From the NCBI GenBank assembly GCA_947494435.1, contig CANLUY010000002.1, positions 62,001 to 126,000 on the forward strand: DNA of 64,000 nucleotides, written 5' to 3'. A program made the position numbers and the translations under genes. This stretch comes from an uncultured Litoreibacter sp. Lineage in GTDB: Bacteria; Pseudomonadota; Alphaproteobacteria; Rhodobacterales; Rhodobacteraceae. The notes below the pieces were generated by a model that did no database searches, was not told the origin of the DNA, and saw only the letters and a program-made list of their open reading frames with translations. Below, one piece after another: positions 1-9,403 of the stretch. Position 1 is the stretch's first letter, and the number at the start of each line of letters is the position of its first letter.

Positions 1-432
1 GTGCCTTGGTTCTTCGGTTATGCCATCGTGATCTTCATTCTCGCATTCCTCTACCTGGCATGGGCCGAATTAATGGCGTCCGATTTGGGACGCGCCGCAG
101 GATTTTTGGCCATCGCGATCATCATCGGCGGCGGAGGGTTTTGTCTATTTGTCAAACGCTCAGATGTGGTTTTCAACAGCACCCAAGGCACGGTCGAGAT
201 CTCAGAAAGGTCCGTATTGGGTGCACACCGGCAGGTCTTCGAGCTTGGACATGTCGTCGAAGCAAGCTTGGAAAGTGTCAGCGCCGGAGGCGGGAAACCT
301 CGACGTCGGATTGTTCTGAACCTCTCGAACAACGAGGACTTTGTGCCACTGACAAGAAACTACTTTGTAGGCCAAGGCATGATCTCTGGAGCGGACGCAA
401 TCAACACATGGCTCGCAGCATCACGGCGATAG
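1..432 (+). CDS. Hypothetical two-helix membrane protein (5' end at window edge)
   Basis: The reading frame opens with GTG at base 1, so the true start may lie outside the window. The 143-residue product has two hydrophobic segments near residues 5-22 and 32-51, then a soluble domain of alternating beta-type residues. The short helical hairpin followed by a small beta-rich domain resembles the unnamed membrane protein at 13.8 kb in layout only. I do not recognise a family and no function is proposed. Confidence 0.5.
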   Translation: MPWFFGYAIVIFILAFLYLAWAELMASDLGRAAGFLAIAIIIGGGGFCLFVKRSDVVFNSTQGTVEISERSVLGAHRQVFELGHVVEASLESVSAGGGKPRRRIVLNLSNNEDFVPLTRNYFVGQGMISGADAINTWLAASRR

Positions 433-486
433 ATCACGGCCCGGGACGGTAAGACGCGGACAAGCCTCTGTATCAGCGCGCCGCCG

Positions 487-2340
487 TTAATCCAGATCAC
501 CAATGAATCCGCCCGACTGACGGTTCCAAAGCGCAGCATACAGCGCGTCTGCCTTCAGAAGATCAGCGTGTGTTCCCGCCTCGATGATGCGGCCATTGTC
601 GATCACGACAATGCGGTCCATTTCGGCGATCGTCGACAGCCGGTGGGCGATGGCAATAACGGTTTTGCCGACCATCACCCGCATGAGCGCCGTCTAAATC
701 TCTGCCTCAACACCACTGTCCAACGCACTTGTCGCCTCGTCTAAAATCAGGATGGGCGCGTTCTTGATGAACACACGGGCCAATGCGATCCGTTGGCGCT
801 GCCCGCCAGACAGTTTCACACCGCGCTCCCCGACATGCGCATCATAGCCAGAGCGTCCCGCACTATCGCGCAGACCAAGAATGAACTCATGAGCTTGCGC
901 CTGACGCGCCGCCTCTTCGATCTCGCCCTGCGTCACGTCGCTGTGCCCAAGCGCAATGTTCTCGCGCACCGACCGGTTCAGCAAAGCCGCCTGCTGGCTG
1001 ACCATACCAATGGACCGGCGCAGGCTCTCCTGATTGACGGCGCTGACATCTTGCCCATCAATCGCAATCCGCCCGCCTTCGGGGTCATAAAACCGCAAAA
1101 TGAGATTAACGAGCGTCGATTTCCCCGCACCCGAAGGGCCAACCAGTCCAATACGCTCCCCACCGCGTATCGTCAGATCAACACCGTTCAGCCCGCCGTC
1201 CTCCTTGCCATAATGGTGCCGGGCGTCAGCGATAGTGATTTCGCCCCGCGTCACGTCCAAATCGGGCAGGTCACCAGTGTCGGGAATACTCAGAGGCTGG
1301 CTGATGGTGCGCAAGGCCTCACGCACGGACCCCACCTGCTGAAAGATGGACCAGACCGCCTCCGACACCCAATCGGCCATGGTCGTGATCCGCAAACTCA
1401 ACGCCATTGCCGCGCTCACCAGCCCAAGGGATGCGACATCTTCCGACCACAGCCAAATGCCATAGCCCACAAAGCCGACGATGATGATCCCTTCGAGCCA
1501 GACCGTCAGCGTCCGCATCCCCACACTGATTTGACGGGTCAGGAATAGTTTCTCACGCGTCGCCTGAAGCGAGCCCTTATGGTCAGCTTCAATATCGGCG
1601 CGCTGCGCAAACAGGCTGACAGTATCGAAATTCGAAAACGTATCCACAACCCCGCCCAGCAGCGCAGATTTCGACGCCATAAAGGTCTCCATCGACCGTA
1701 CCATCCGCGGCACGATCACCCACATCAAAACGACGTAAAGCGTCAACCAGATGAACAGCGGCACGGCCAAACGCAGATCTATATTGGCCATGAACGTGAC
1801 CACGCCGACCATATAGACCAGCCCGAAAGCGACCGCGTTCAGGCAATGAAAGATCACATCACCCGCATAATTCCCCATCAGAACAAGGCGCGATGCTGTG
1901 CGTCCGGCAAGGTCATTTTGAAACCAGCCGACCGATTGTTTGGTCAGATGATCATGTGCGCGAAACCGGAACAAGTTGGCAGAGTTACAGCTGAGCCCAA
2001 ACTCATTCACCGAGTGACGCGCAAACTGGCTGAGAGGCCGGATCAGCACAATCATCACCGCTGCAGAAATCAGGTTGAAACTATGGGTAGACCAAATATC
2101 CGCAGGCGGCGTTTCAGTCAGCAAATCAATCAAGCGCCCCGCGTAACTGATCAACCAGACTTCAATGCTGGCGGCCAGAACCGTGCAGATCAAACTCAGC
2201 ACAAGAACGGTTTTCAACGGGCCGAGATGCGACCTGATATACGGCCAAACCCGCGCAGGCGGAGTCTCCCCCGTCCCATGCACATAAGGGTCCGCGAGAT
2301 CAAGCGTCCGCCGAGTGATCCAATCGTAGAGTCTGAACAT
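487..2340 (-). pseudogene. ABC exporter (TMD-NBD fusion) interrupted by an in-frame amber codon
   Basis: The frame encodes a half-size ABC exporter with an N-terminal six-helix membrane domain (about residues 40-330) and a C-terminal ATPase. Walker A (GPSGAGKST, residues 401-409), signature (LSGGQ, 510-514) and Walker B (LILDEATSALD, from 531) are intact. A TAG at 694-696 then stops translation after 548 residues. The same frame continues without shift through the H-loop (IAHRLSTI) and a normal C-terminus to 487, giving a full length of about 617 residues. In relatives the position after EAEI is usually Gln, so a CAG to TAG change is the simplest cause. The truncated product lacks the H-loop histidine and should not hydrolyse ATP normally. 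Alternatives are a sequencing error or amber read-through. Confidence 0.8.
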
Positions 2341-2669
2341 CGTCTTTCCCCCTCACACGCCGGTCCGGCCCAAAATCAAATCGCCTCAATGCAAAACGCC
2401 CAATGGTGTTATTGATGAATTGTTAGAAACCGATGATCAACACAAGAGAGGCCTTTCGAACAACCGACCGCATGGGGGATGCAGGGCTTGGAGCAGGCAT
2501 CTGACGCTTCGATCAGTTCTTGTAAGTTCAAGGCCGATCAAATGACCGCTATGCGGACAAAGTCGCCAATCAGGCTGCCGATGCCAATGGCCGCTTTTGT
2601 TGCCAAACCTCCAAATCTCCGCCATGAAAAGCGGCAATGGCACTGTTAAATTGGACCAGAAAGGCAATA
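2341..2669. other. Intergenic stretch, no gene supported
   Basis: This is a divergent region between the ABC exporter (leftward) and the SnoaL-like gene (rightward). Short frames on both strands have no recognisable protein character. It should hold both promoters, but I could not pick a convincing -35/-10 pair. Confidence 0.4.
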
Positions 2670-3689
2670 ATGAACGCTCGCCCTCCACGCCCATCAATGG
2701 GCGTTGCAACAAAAAGAACAGCCGCAAACAAAGTTATCTACAAAAGTTTCCTTGATAGCTTCAACAAGGCCGAATTGTCGCAAACCAAAGCTGCCACCCA
2801 GGCAATATTTGCATCTGATGCTCTCATTGACGCTGCTCACCCGATCAACCGAGCTACAGGTGGGGACGGGTACTTTGACGATATTATTTCGCCGATGGCC
2901 GTCGGTTTGCGTGGGTTCCAGCGGCGCAATGATATCTTGATCGGTGGCAAATATCAGGGCGACGAATGGGTCACGAGCATGGGCTGTTATTGCGGACACT
3001 TTTCTGAACCGATGTTCGGTATCGCTCCGAGTCACCGTATGGAGTTTGTGCGCTTTGGTGAATTTCACCGAATGGAAGCAGGGAAGATTGTGCAATCGCA
3101 AGTGTTCCTTGGTCTTGCCGAGTTGATTATTGCAATGGGCCGATGGCCACTTTCACCAAGTCCAGGGTATGAGGGAATGGTCCCAGGTCCCTCCACTCAT
3201 GACGGCATCATCCTTGACGGTTCTAATCCTGAAAAATCGCGCGCGTCAGGGGATCTTGTTGAAACGATGCTTTTACAACTCACCTCGCCTGATGCCGCAT
3301 GGCAAAAGTACTGGTATGATGACATGTTGTGGTATGGGCCAGGAGGGTTTGGATCATATGTGTCAGTGGAATCGTTCCGAGCCTTCCAGGTTCCCTTTGA
3401 ACAAACGTTTGAAGGGTGGGGCGATGGACGCTTAGAAGGAATTGAAGGCGTCGGTGTCAACTGCAAAGCTGGCGACGGTGACTACGCATTCCTCAGCGGA
3501 TGGCCCGCGATTACTGGCGTTCACGTCAAACCATTTATGGGTATCAACCCAGACGGAAAACGCATCTATATGCGCGACTGCGATTGGTGGCGCTGCAAAG
3601 GCGGTAGGATTATTGAAAATTGGTGTATGGTAGATACACTCCATTTGGCAAATCAATTGGGTCGTGATGTAATTTCGGAGATTGCTTGA
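2670..3689 (+). CDS. Two-domain SnoaL-like / NTF2-fold protein (ester cyclase family)
   Basis: The product of about 339 residues contains two successive segments that look like SnoaL/NTF2-like cone folds. Each carries an aromatic-rich strand set, ending in patterns such as GGRIIENWCMVDTLHLANQLG that are typical of the 'ester cyclase' group. SnoaL relatives catalyse aldol cyclisation of polyketides, but most genomic members have unknown substrates. I chose the ATG at 2670 because AGAAAGG lies six bases before it; an upstream in-frame ATG at 2637 has no good ribosome site. The gene stands alone, and its base composition looks more AT-rich than lepA and other neighbours, so acquisition by transfer is possible. 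Confidence 0.6.
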   Translation: MNARPPRPSMGVATKRTAANKVIYKSFLDSFNKAELSQTKAATQAIFASDALIDAAHPINRATGGDGYFDDIISPMAVGLRGFQRRNDILIGGKYQGDEWVTSMGCYCGHFSEPMFGIAPSHRMEFVRFGEFHRMEAGKIVQSQVFLGLAELIIAMGRWPLSPSPGYEGMVPGPSTHDGIILDGSNPEKSRASGDLVETMLLQLTSPDAAWQKYWYDDMLWYGPGGFGSYVSVESFRAFQVPFEQTFEGWGDGRLEGIEGVGVNCKAGDGDYAFLSGWPAITGVHVKPFMGINPDGKRIYMRDCDWWRCKGGRIIENWCMVDTLHLANQLGRDVISEIA

Positions 3690-3983
3690 TAGCCGACCTT
3701 CGTCATAGCGCAGAAAGTTAGCACTTTGGGCTCAGAGTTGACGTCTGCGCGGGTGAACTGACCTTGAGAGCGACTGACTTTCATTTCCTAGGGGCCGAAA
3801 TCGTCATCGCTGGCGCAACAATCATGCCTGCTGTGTGCCATTGTGCATAAATCTCCCTTCTATGTGGGTGAGAAATACATGTAGTTTGACTCAGCTTTTG
3901 GGCCATGGTGTACAGAGCTGTAGCACGTCCAAGCGTTATTGTGTTGGCGGCTTTCTTTTAAAGGCATGATAGGGAACGGTTTT

Positions 3984-4568
3984 ATGTGGAAACTTTTGGC
4001 TTGCTCAACATTTGCGTTGAGCTTTGGAACGGCGGTTTCTGCCGCGACATTGACTTTGGACGCGGACAGCGCTGCGACAGGGGCAAACCTGCAAACGACC
4101 CCTTTGGTCACTGCGCTAGGCACCATCAGTTTTGACGGTGAGGTGCGTAGCACCTCGGACCCTGAACTCGCAGCCGCTGGGTCGGTAGGAAACGTCTTTG
4201 ATATCTTTGACAGCGCAACGGGCCCAGTCACCTTGAGCTTCGATTTCGACGTTTCATCCATTACCTTCATATACGGCGGCAATGTTGGCGGCATCACCGT
4301 CTCGGCGCTAGACGCGCTTGGCGGGGTGATCGACACTTTCACGCAGGCGGATACGAATTTTGGTCAACCCGCTGGTCCCGAAACATTGATGGGAACGGGA
4401 ATCCGCGCCCTCCAGTGGAATGACACCGAGTCCGGCCGCTTTGCGGCCTTGGACAACATTTCAATTTCTACCGATGTGGCCCCCGTTCCTGTTCCGGCAG
4501 CACTGCCGCTGCTCGGCGGTGGTCTGTTAGCGTTGTTTGGCTTCAAGCGCCGTCAGCGCAAGACCTGA
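3984..4568 (+). CDS. Exported VPLPA-CTERM sorting-domain protein
   Basis: The protein of about 194 residues starts with a signal peptide (MWKLLACSTFALSFGTAVSA). A beta-rich extracellular-type body follows. The C-terminus has the VPLPA-CTERM layout: PVPVPAALPLL, a short hydrophobic helix and a basic tail (FKRRQRK). This is the alphaproteobacterial relative of PEP-CTERM, whose members are processed by an exosortase and linked to exopolysaccharide or surface matrix. No exosortase gene is in the window. The start at 3984 places the signal peptide at the N-terminus; upstream in-frame ATGs at 3939 and 3966 would add residues before it. A strong terminator follows. Confidence 0.8.
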   Translation: MWKLLACSTFALSFGTAVSAATLTLDADSAATGANLQTTPLVTALGTISFDGEVRSTSDPELAAAGSVGNVFDIFDSATGPVTLSFDFDVSSITFIYGGNVGGITVSALDALGGVIDTFTQADTNFGQPAGPETLMGTGIRALQWNDTESGRFAALDNISISTDVAPVPVPAALPLLGGGLLALFGFKRRQRKT

Positions 4569-4595
4569 TAAGGGCGCTTGAACTAAGGGCTTCGT

Positions 4596-4624
4596 GCGGT
4601 CCCTTCGTTGGGGCCGCTTTTTTT
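4596..4624 (+). terminator. Rho-independent terminator after the VPLPA-CTERM gene
   Basis: GCGGTCCC (4596-4603) pairs with GGGGCCGC (4610-4617) around TTCGTT, with one G-U pair, and is followed by a run of seven T. It lies 28 bases after the stop codon. Confidence 0.85.
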
Positions 4625-4692
4625 CGGGTGCCATGTCTCGGGACGAAGCGTCAGGTGTAGGCTCCAAACAGCCCTCGGCTGTTCTTCATCAA

Positions 4693-4941
4693 TCAATGCA
4701 ACCGCGCCGCCACGATATAGCCCTCGATCATTTCTTCTCCCAAGGCCCGCATCGCTTCTAACCGGTGATATCCTTCAATAAGGACATATCCTTTCTTGTC
4801 ATCTCGCACCCGGATAGGTGTTTCCTGACCGGTCTCAAGGATGCTTTCCGCAATCGCCTCAACCTTCTCGGGCTCCAGCGTTTTCTTGCGTTTCACGGGG
4901 ACACGGATGGCGGCGACGGGCAGGGGGACTTTGACAGGCAT
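4693..4941 (-). CDS. Small ParB N-terminal-like domain protein
   Basis: The 82-residue product is almost only a ParB/sulfiredoxin-like fold: a strand (VPLPVAAIRVP), a helix that reads like 'maIaeSIlEtGQetPI', and the core IEGYHRLEAMRALGEE. In full ParB the GxHR-type loop contacts the nucleotide. There is no HTH or dimerisation domain, so a chromosome-partition role is not implied. I chose the ATG at 4941 because GGTGAG precedes it; longer starts have poorer sites. It is divergent from lepA. Confidence 0.6.
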   Translation of the reverse strand: MPVKVPLPVAAIRVPVKRKKTLEPEKVEAIAESILETGQETPIRVRDDKKGYVLIEGYHRLEAMRALGEEMIEGYIVAARLH

Positions 4942-5135
4942 AGGCTCACCATGCACAGACAGGGAGGATATGACCAGAAAATTACAGCCAGACGTCACAT
5001 CTCCGCTGGCTAAGGCGAGGTTAATAATTCCCTAAATTATTAGGAAAATATTGTAATTCAATAGCTTACAAGATTCCCCGCGCGCGGGCAGGCGCATCGC
5101 TTGACCAACCCTTCATTCCGCCGCATATCAACCCC

Positions 5136-6950
5136 ATGACTGATCTCGCGCATATCCGTAATTTCTCCATCGTGGCCCATATCGACCACGGTAAATCCAC
5201 GCTCGCCGACCGTCTCATTCAGGAGACAAACACAGTGGCGGAGCGGGACATGAAAGAGCAGATGCTCGATAGCATGGATATCGAGCGCGAGCGCGGCATT
5301 ACAATCAAAGCCAACACGGTCCGGATCGAATACAAAGCCGATGACGGACAGGACTACGTCCTCAATCTCATCGACACCCCCGGCCACGTCGATTTCGCCT
5401 ACGAGGTCAGCCGGTCCATGCGCGCCGTCGAAGGCTCTCTGCTGGTTGTCGATTCAAGCCAAGGCGTCGAAGCCCAGACGCTCGCAAACGTCTACCACGC
5501 CATCGACGCCGACCACGACATCGTCCCGGTCCTGAACAAGATCGACCTGCCTGCCTCCGACTGCGACCGCGTGGCGGAGCAGATCGAGGATGTCATCGGC
5601 ATCGACGCCACCGGTGCGATCCAGGTCTCCGCCAAGACAGGGCAGGGCATCCACGAAACGCTGGAAGCGATCGTCAAGGAACTGCCCGCGCCCAAGGGCA
5701 CCCGCGACGCGCCCCTGAAAGCCATGCTCGTCGACAGCTGGTATGACAGCTATCTCGGCGTCATTGTCCTCGTCCGCATCATCGACGGCGTCCTGAAAAA
5801 GGGCGAGCGCATCAAGATGATGTCCAACGGCTCCGTCCACCATGTCGACCGCATCGGCGTCTTCAAGCCTGAGCGCGAAGACATTGCCGAACTCGGCCCC
5901 GGCGAGATTGGCTTCCTCACCGCCTCCATCAAACAAGTCCGCGACACCCGCGTCGGCGACACGATCACGCATGAGAAAAGAGGCACCGACACCCCGCTAC
6001 CCGGCTTCAAACCGTCGCAACCCGTCGTCTTCTGCGGCCTCTTCCCCGTGGACTCCGCCCAGTTCGAAGACCTACGCGACGCCATCGAAAAGCTCGCCCT
6101 CAACGACGCCTCCTTCAGCTACGAGATGGAAACCTCTGCCGCCCTCGGCTTCGGCTTCCGCTGCGGCTTCCTTGGCCTCCTGCACCTCGAAGTCATCCGC
6201 GATCGGATCGAGCGCGAATATGACATCGAGCTCATCACCACCGCGCCTTCCGTCATCTACCACATCCACATGCGCGGTTCCGGCGACGAGGCGGGCGAAA
6301 TGATCGAGCTGCACAACCCCGCCGACATGCCCGACCTGACCCATGTCGACCACCTCGAAGAACCGCGCATCAAGGCCACGATCCTTGTGCCGGATGAATA
6401 TCTGGGCGACGTATTGAAGCTTTGCCAAGACCGCCGCGGCATTCAGGAGGACCTGACCTATGCAGGCTCCCGCGCGATGGTCGTCTATGATTTGCCCCTC
6501 AATGAAGTTGTGTTCGATTTCTACGATAGGCTGAAATCGGTCACGAAGGGTTACGCGAGCTTCGATTATCAGATGACCGGCTACCGCGAGGACCGCTTGG
6601 TAAAAATGCAAATCCTCGTCAATGACGAGCCGGTCGACGCGTTGTCGACCATGGTTCATTTCGACCGCGCCGAGTCCCGAGGCCGCGCGATGGTCGAGAA
6701 ACTCAAAGACCTGATCCCCCGCCACATGTTCAAAATCCCGATCCAAGCCAGCATCGGAGGCCGCATCATCGCCCGCGAAACCCTCTCCGCCATGCGCAAG
6801 GACGTCACCGCCAAGTGCTACGGCGGCGACGCGTCGCGGAAGCGCAAGCTGTTGGATAAGCAGAAGGCCGGGAAAAAGAAGATGCGGCAGTTCGGGAAAG
6901 TGGATATCCCGCAGGAAGCCTTCATAAGCGCACTCAAAATGGACAGCTGA
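5136..6950 (+). CDS. lepA: Elongation factor 4 (LepA), ribosomal back-translocase GTPase
   Basis: The 604 residues match the usual LepA length of about 600. The G domain shows G1 AHIDHGKST, switch [10 protein letters not shown] and G4 NKIDLP. Domains II, III and V follow, and the LepA-specific lysine-rich C-terminal domain is present ([14 protein letters not shown], then [22 protein letters not shown]). LepA binds the ribosome and influences elongation or assembly under stress. The ATG at 5136 gives the standard N-terminus. The gene appears monocistronic. Confidence 0.97.
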   Translation: MTDLAHIRNFSIVAHIDHGKSTLADRLIQETNTVAERDMKEQMLDSMDIERERGITIKANTVRIEYKADDGQDYVLNLIDTPGHVDFAYEVSRSMRAVEGSLLVVDSSQGVEAQTLANVYHAIDADHDIVPVLNKIDLPASDCDRVAEQIEDVIGIDATGAIQVSAKTGQGIHETLEAIVKELPAPKGTRDAPLKAMLVDSWYDSYLGVIVLVRIIDGVLKKGERIKMMSNGSVHHVDRIGVFKPEREDIAELGPGEIGFLTASIKQVRDTRVGDTITHEKRGTDTPLPGFKPSQPVVFCGLFPVDSAQFEDLRDAIEKLALNDASFSYEMETSAALGFGFRCGFLGLLHLEVIRDRIEREYDIELITTAPSVIYHIHMRGSGDEAGEMIELHNPADMPDLTHVDHLEEPRIKATILVPDEYLGDVLKLCQDRRGIQEDLTYAGSRAMVVYDLPLNEVVFDFYDRLKSVTKGYASFDYQMTGYREDRLVKMQILVNDEPVDALSTMVHFDRAESRGRAMVEKLKDLIPRHMFKIPIQASIGGRIIARETLSAMRKDVTAKCYGGDASRKRKLLDKQKAGKKKMRQFGKVDIPQEAFISALKMDS

Positions 6951-6957
6951 AGCTGTC
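6942..6957 (+). terminator. Hairpin spanning the lepA stop codon (weak terminator candidate)
   Basis: GACAGC (6942-6947) and GCTGTC (6952-6957) form a six-pair stem whose TGAA loop contains the lepA stop codon. Only a short T stretch follows, so termination is uncertain. Confidence 0.3.
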
Positions 6958-7462
6958 ATTTCGATGCGTTGAGGAAGGCTGGTGGGCGTAAGCGGTTTTG
7001 CGCAGCAAAATTGCGGGCCCACACCCCTAAAAAGCTAGGTGCTAGACTACTGAATTGCGTTTATCTCAGCGCTAAAAATGGATGGTTAAAATCGAGCAGC
7101 TTTCTGTCTGACAGCGGTGGTGTTGTTCGAGCTTTGGCGGCAGATCCAAAGTTGAGAATGGTAAAGGCTCCAACACCACTTACCGCATCGGTCAGCCAGA
7201 CTGTTTGTTGGATGCTCCAACGCCGCAGTGCGAATTTCAGCGCATCTTTTCATTCTATCTAAAGCCTGCGCTATTCTGCTGGGTCGCGTTAATACTTCCA
7301 GATAAGCCTCAGATAAATAGCAGGTTTCCGCAAGGTAAGTTTACGCTCAGTTTACCAATCCGTGGGAACACATAGGTCCGTTTGGACGTAAATGCAGCTG
7401 TTCCTGTGCTGGGGGTATGCTGTGGGTTTCTTAGCAACGAGACGGGGAAAATAGGTAACGAG
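6951..7462. other. Long intergenic region with several short inverted repeats
   Basis: No gene is supported. CTGTC-T-GACAG lies at about 7105-7115. GTGGTGTTG (7117-7125) is complementary to CAACACCAC (7171-7179), and inside that loop CTTTGG pairs with CCAAAG. A further GTTGGA-TGC-TCCAAC hairpin follows near 7204-7218. The set could be a leader, a small RNA or operator DNA for the LuxR-type gene downstream, or chance. Confidence 0.3.
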
Positions 7463-8299
7463 ATGAGTGCTTTTACTCTGCCAAGTGGTATGTCTGCATA
7501 CCATCCAAACTCCGGGGCTGTTTGCAGTTTGCTGGAAGAAGTTGAGGCCGCTGAGACGCTGGAACAGGTTGCTGCAGCTTTTGTTCAGTATCCACGCGAA
7601 TTTGGTTATGATTCAGCCTCGATTGTCATCCTTTCAGAAGGAAAGCAGCGTTTCTTGTCGCGCAGGGTCTTAACGACGCTTCCGGGGCGGTATCATGATG
7701 TTTATTACGAACGTGGGTTTTTGAAGAACAATCCGATCATTGGCCACCTGCGCCGTGGCGCTGATGTGTGTTTTTATCCACGCTTTGGCGAACACCTTGC
7801 TAGCAACAACGAGGCGACAAGCTTTGTAGATAGTGATATTGCCGGACTAAGTGGTGTGGCCTTGAAAGTGGAGTTTCCAAGCGGTCTGTGCGCTGCAGTT
7901 TTCTTAAGTACTGAACGCAAGCCGCCGCATAACCTGAAAAGTTTCACAACTCATCGGGCTGATATATTATTCATGGCATGCCAATTCATCGATGCATTTG
8001 TGTATTTCGTGGGGGTCGGCGGCACAGGCGAAATTGAACTGACTTGCGATGAGGTTCGGTTTTTACGGCTTGCCGCGATTAGTGATGATCCAGAAGTTGC
8101 AAGGCGTCATGGCTACACTTACGGCAGCAGCGAAACCCTCCAAGTATCTATCGCGCGTAAGCTTGGGATCAAATCCATGTTTCAAGCCATTTCGATTGCT
8201 GTCAAACGTGGATTGATTGATTTGGATACGCTCGACCGTTCGGAAGTCTCTCACAGTGGAACAAAACTGACGGGATGGGACAGCGTCTCGCCACAATAG
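7463..8299 (+). CDS. LuxR-type solo regulator with divergent autoinducer-binding domain
   Basis: The protein has 278 residues. The N-terminal part (about residues 20-180) resembles the autoinducer-binding fold. The C-terminal part (from about 195) is a degenerate LuxR HTH, with LTCDEVRFLRLAA, IARKLGIKS and a final AVKRGLIDL helix. In TraR numbering, W57, D70 and W85 seem replaced by Tyr, Asn and Tyr (RYHDVYY, KNNP, CFYP), while Y61 and P71 remain. A normal acyl-homoserine lactone response is therefore doubtful. No luxI is nearby, which makes it a solo. The ATG at 7463 has AGG seven bases upstream; an earlier in-frame start at 7382 lacks one. Confidence 0.7.
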   Translation: MSAFTLPSGMSAYHPNSGAVCSLLEEVEAAETLEQVAAAFVQYPREFGYDSASIVILSEGKQRFLSRRVLTTLPGRYHDVYYERGFLKNNPIIGHLRRGADVCFYPRFGEHLASNNEATSFVDSDIAGLSGVALKVEFPSGLCAAVFLSTERKPPHNLKSFTTHRADILFMACQFIDAFVYFVGVGGTGEIELTCDEVRFLRLAAISDDPEVARRHGYTYGSSETLQVSIARKLGIKSMFQAISIAVKRGLIDLDTLDRSEVSHSGTKLTGWDSVSPQ

Positions 8300-8336
8300 G
8301 CGGGGGATTTTCATACCTGCTATCGACGCGATACCG

Positions 8337-9068
8337 TCAAAAATCCACCACACACAGCCCCTCAACACCCCCCTCACACAGCCCCACCAACCGCGCCCCA
8401 AGCGCCTTGTGATCGGGATGCTCCAGATATGCGTCGCGCGCCGCAGCGGTTGGGAAGTCGATGGAGAAGACGTAGCCGTAGCCTCGGCCCAATCCTTCAG
8501 GCGACGTATCGGGGCCCCAGCGCATCGGGCCCATCTCCAGCCGGTTGCGCAGGGCATCTAGGCCCGCCATCACCTTCGCAAATTCCGCCTCGGATCCCGA
8601 CCGCACTTGGCAGAGGGCCAGATGGCGGACAGGCGCTGGGGCGGTGGTCTCGGGCAGGCATTCGTTGACTTCGATCAAATTGCCCGACGGGTCCTCCACA
8701 TAAAGATGCCGCATGCCCGGAATAGCGAACTCTCCTGTCAGCGAATACGCGATCCCCGCCGCGTCCAGCCGCGCCACCACGGCATCCAGATCAGGCACTT
8801 GAACCGCCACATGCCCGCCAATCGACGGGTTGTGGTCCATGCCATTCTTCGCGGCAAATTCGCGGTCCGGCGCGATCAGGTGCAGGCCGGAATGGCTGTC
8901 GCGCCCATCGGCCATCAAAGCCAGCTTGTCCGGATCACCGGGCAGGTAGCCACGCGACGCGGGAAACACCCAGTCCTTCTGCGCCATGCCCAGCATCGTC
9001 GCGTAGAAATCGGCGGTCGCGCGAACATCGCGGGTCTCAAGATTGACGTGATGGATCGACCAGCTCAT
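8337..9068 (-). CDS. VOC (glyoxalase-fold) protein fused to a Dabb-like barrel domain
   Basis: The 243-residue product has an N-terminal vicinal-oxygen-chelate domain (about 1-145) with paired beta-alpha-beta-beta-beta units and the late motif VEDPSGNLIEVNE, whose Glu is the usual metal ligand. A C-terminal segment (about 150-243) ends AYLEHPDHKALGARL...VVDF, the pattern of the stress-responsive dimeric alpha/beta barrel (Dabb). VOC proteins are metal-dependent isomerases, dioxygenases or resistance proteins; the substrate here is unknown. The ATG at 9068 has GGAG six bases upstream. The gene stands alone, with a long intergenic region on its 5' side. Confidence 0.7.
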   Translation of the reverse strand: MSWSIHHVNLETRDVRATADFYATMLGMAQKDWVFPASRGYLPGDPDKLALMADGRDSHSGLHLIAPDREFAAKNGMDHNPSIGGHVAVQVPDLDAVVARLDAAGIAYSLTGEFAIPGMRHLYVEDPSGNLIEVNECLPETTAPAPVRHLALCQVRSGSEAEFAKVMAGLDALRNRLEMGPMRWGPDTSPEGLGRGYGYVFSIDFPTAAARDAYLEHPDHKALGARLVGLCEGGVEGLCVVDF

Positions 9069-9154
9069 TTCACTCTCCTTCAGGATCTGTTGCCGCAATC
9101 ATGGCGCAGCGGGCGATGCCTGTGAACTGAGTCGCTCTTGATGGAGCGAAATTG

Positions 9155-9203
9155 TTGTACAAGTTGGGTTTTCAGCGCGAAAATCTTGCCCCAACTTGTA
9201 CAA
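9155..9203. repeat. 14-bp perfect inverted repeat, arms containing TTGTACAA
   Basis: TTGTACAAGTTGGG (9155-9168) is repeated in inverse orientation at 9190-9203 with a 21-base spacer. Each arm also carries the self-complementary octamer TTGTACAA, which is more like two operator half-units than a simple hairpin. It is 87 bases upstream of the VOC-Dabb start and upstream of the candidate RNA, so it could control either. Confidence 0.55.
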
Positions 9204-9403
9204 GAGAGAAGATGCAGCGCCGCAAAGCAGCGGGCCAAGTTGCTCCTGCGGCAATCCCTGTCGCTGACAAGAAAATCCGAAATCATCCCCAATCTGCCCA
9301 CAGAATTTTCCACCGTGAAGTCAGCATTTCATCCCCAAGAAATAGCTACTTCAAGGCAGAAAATATTTGCCAGATGGCGTGTGTCAGACCCACTGTAGGG
9401 TTA

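Noticed and set aside
1579-2415. Long + strand frame opposite the ABC exporter
   Set aside because: It is antisense to conserved ABC motifs and has unusual His/Gln/Arg-rich composition.
2437-2727. Frame before the SnoaL-like gene as a transposase remnant
   Set aside because: Composition is odd but no transposase motif or inverted terminal repeats could be shown.
6072-7022. 316-residue minus-strand frame opposite lepA
   Set aside because: It is a shadow of the lepA codon pattern; lepA is certain.
7105-7115. CTGTC-T-GACAG as a lux-box
   Set aside because: Too short and far from the usual 18-20 bp lux-box pattern.
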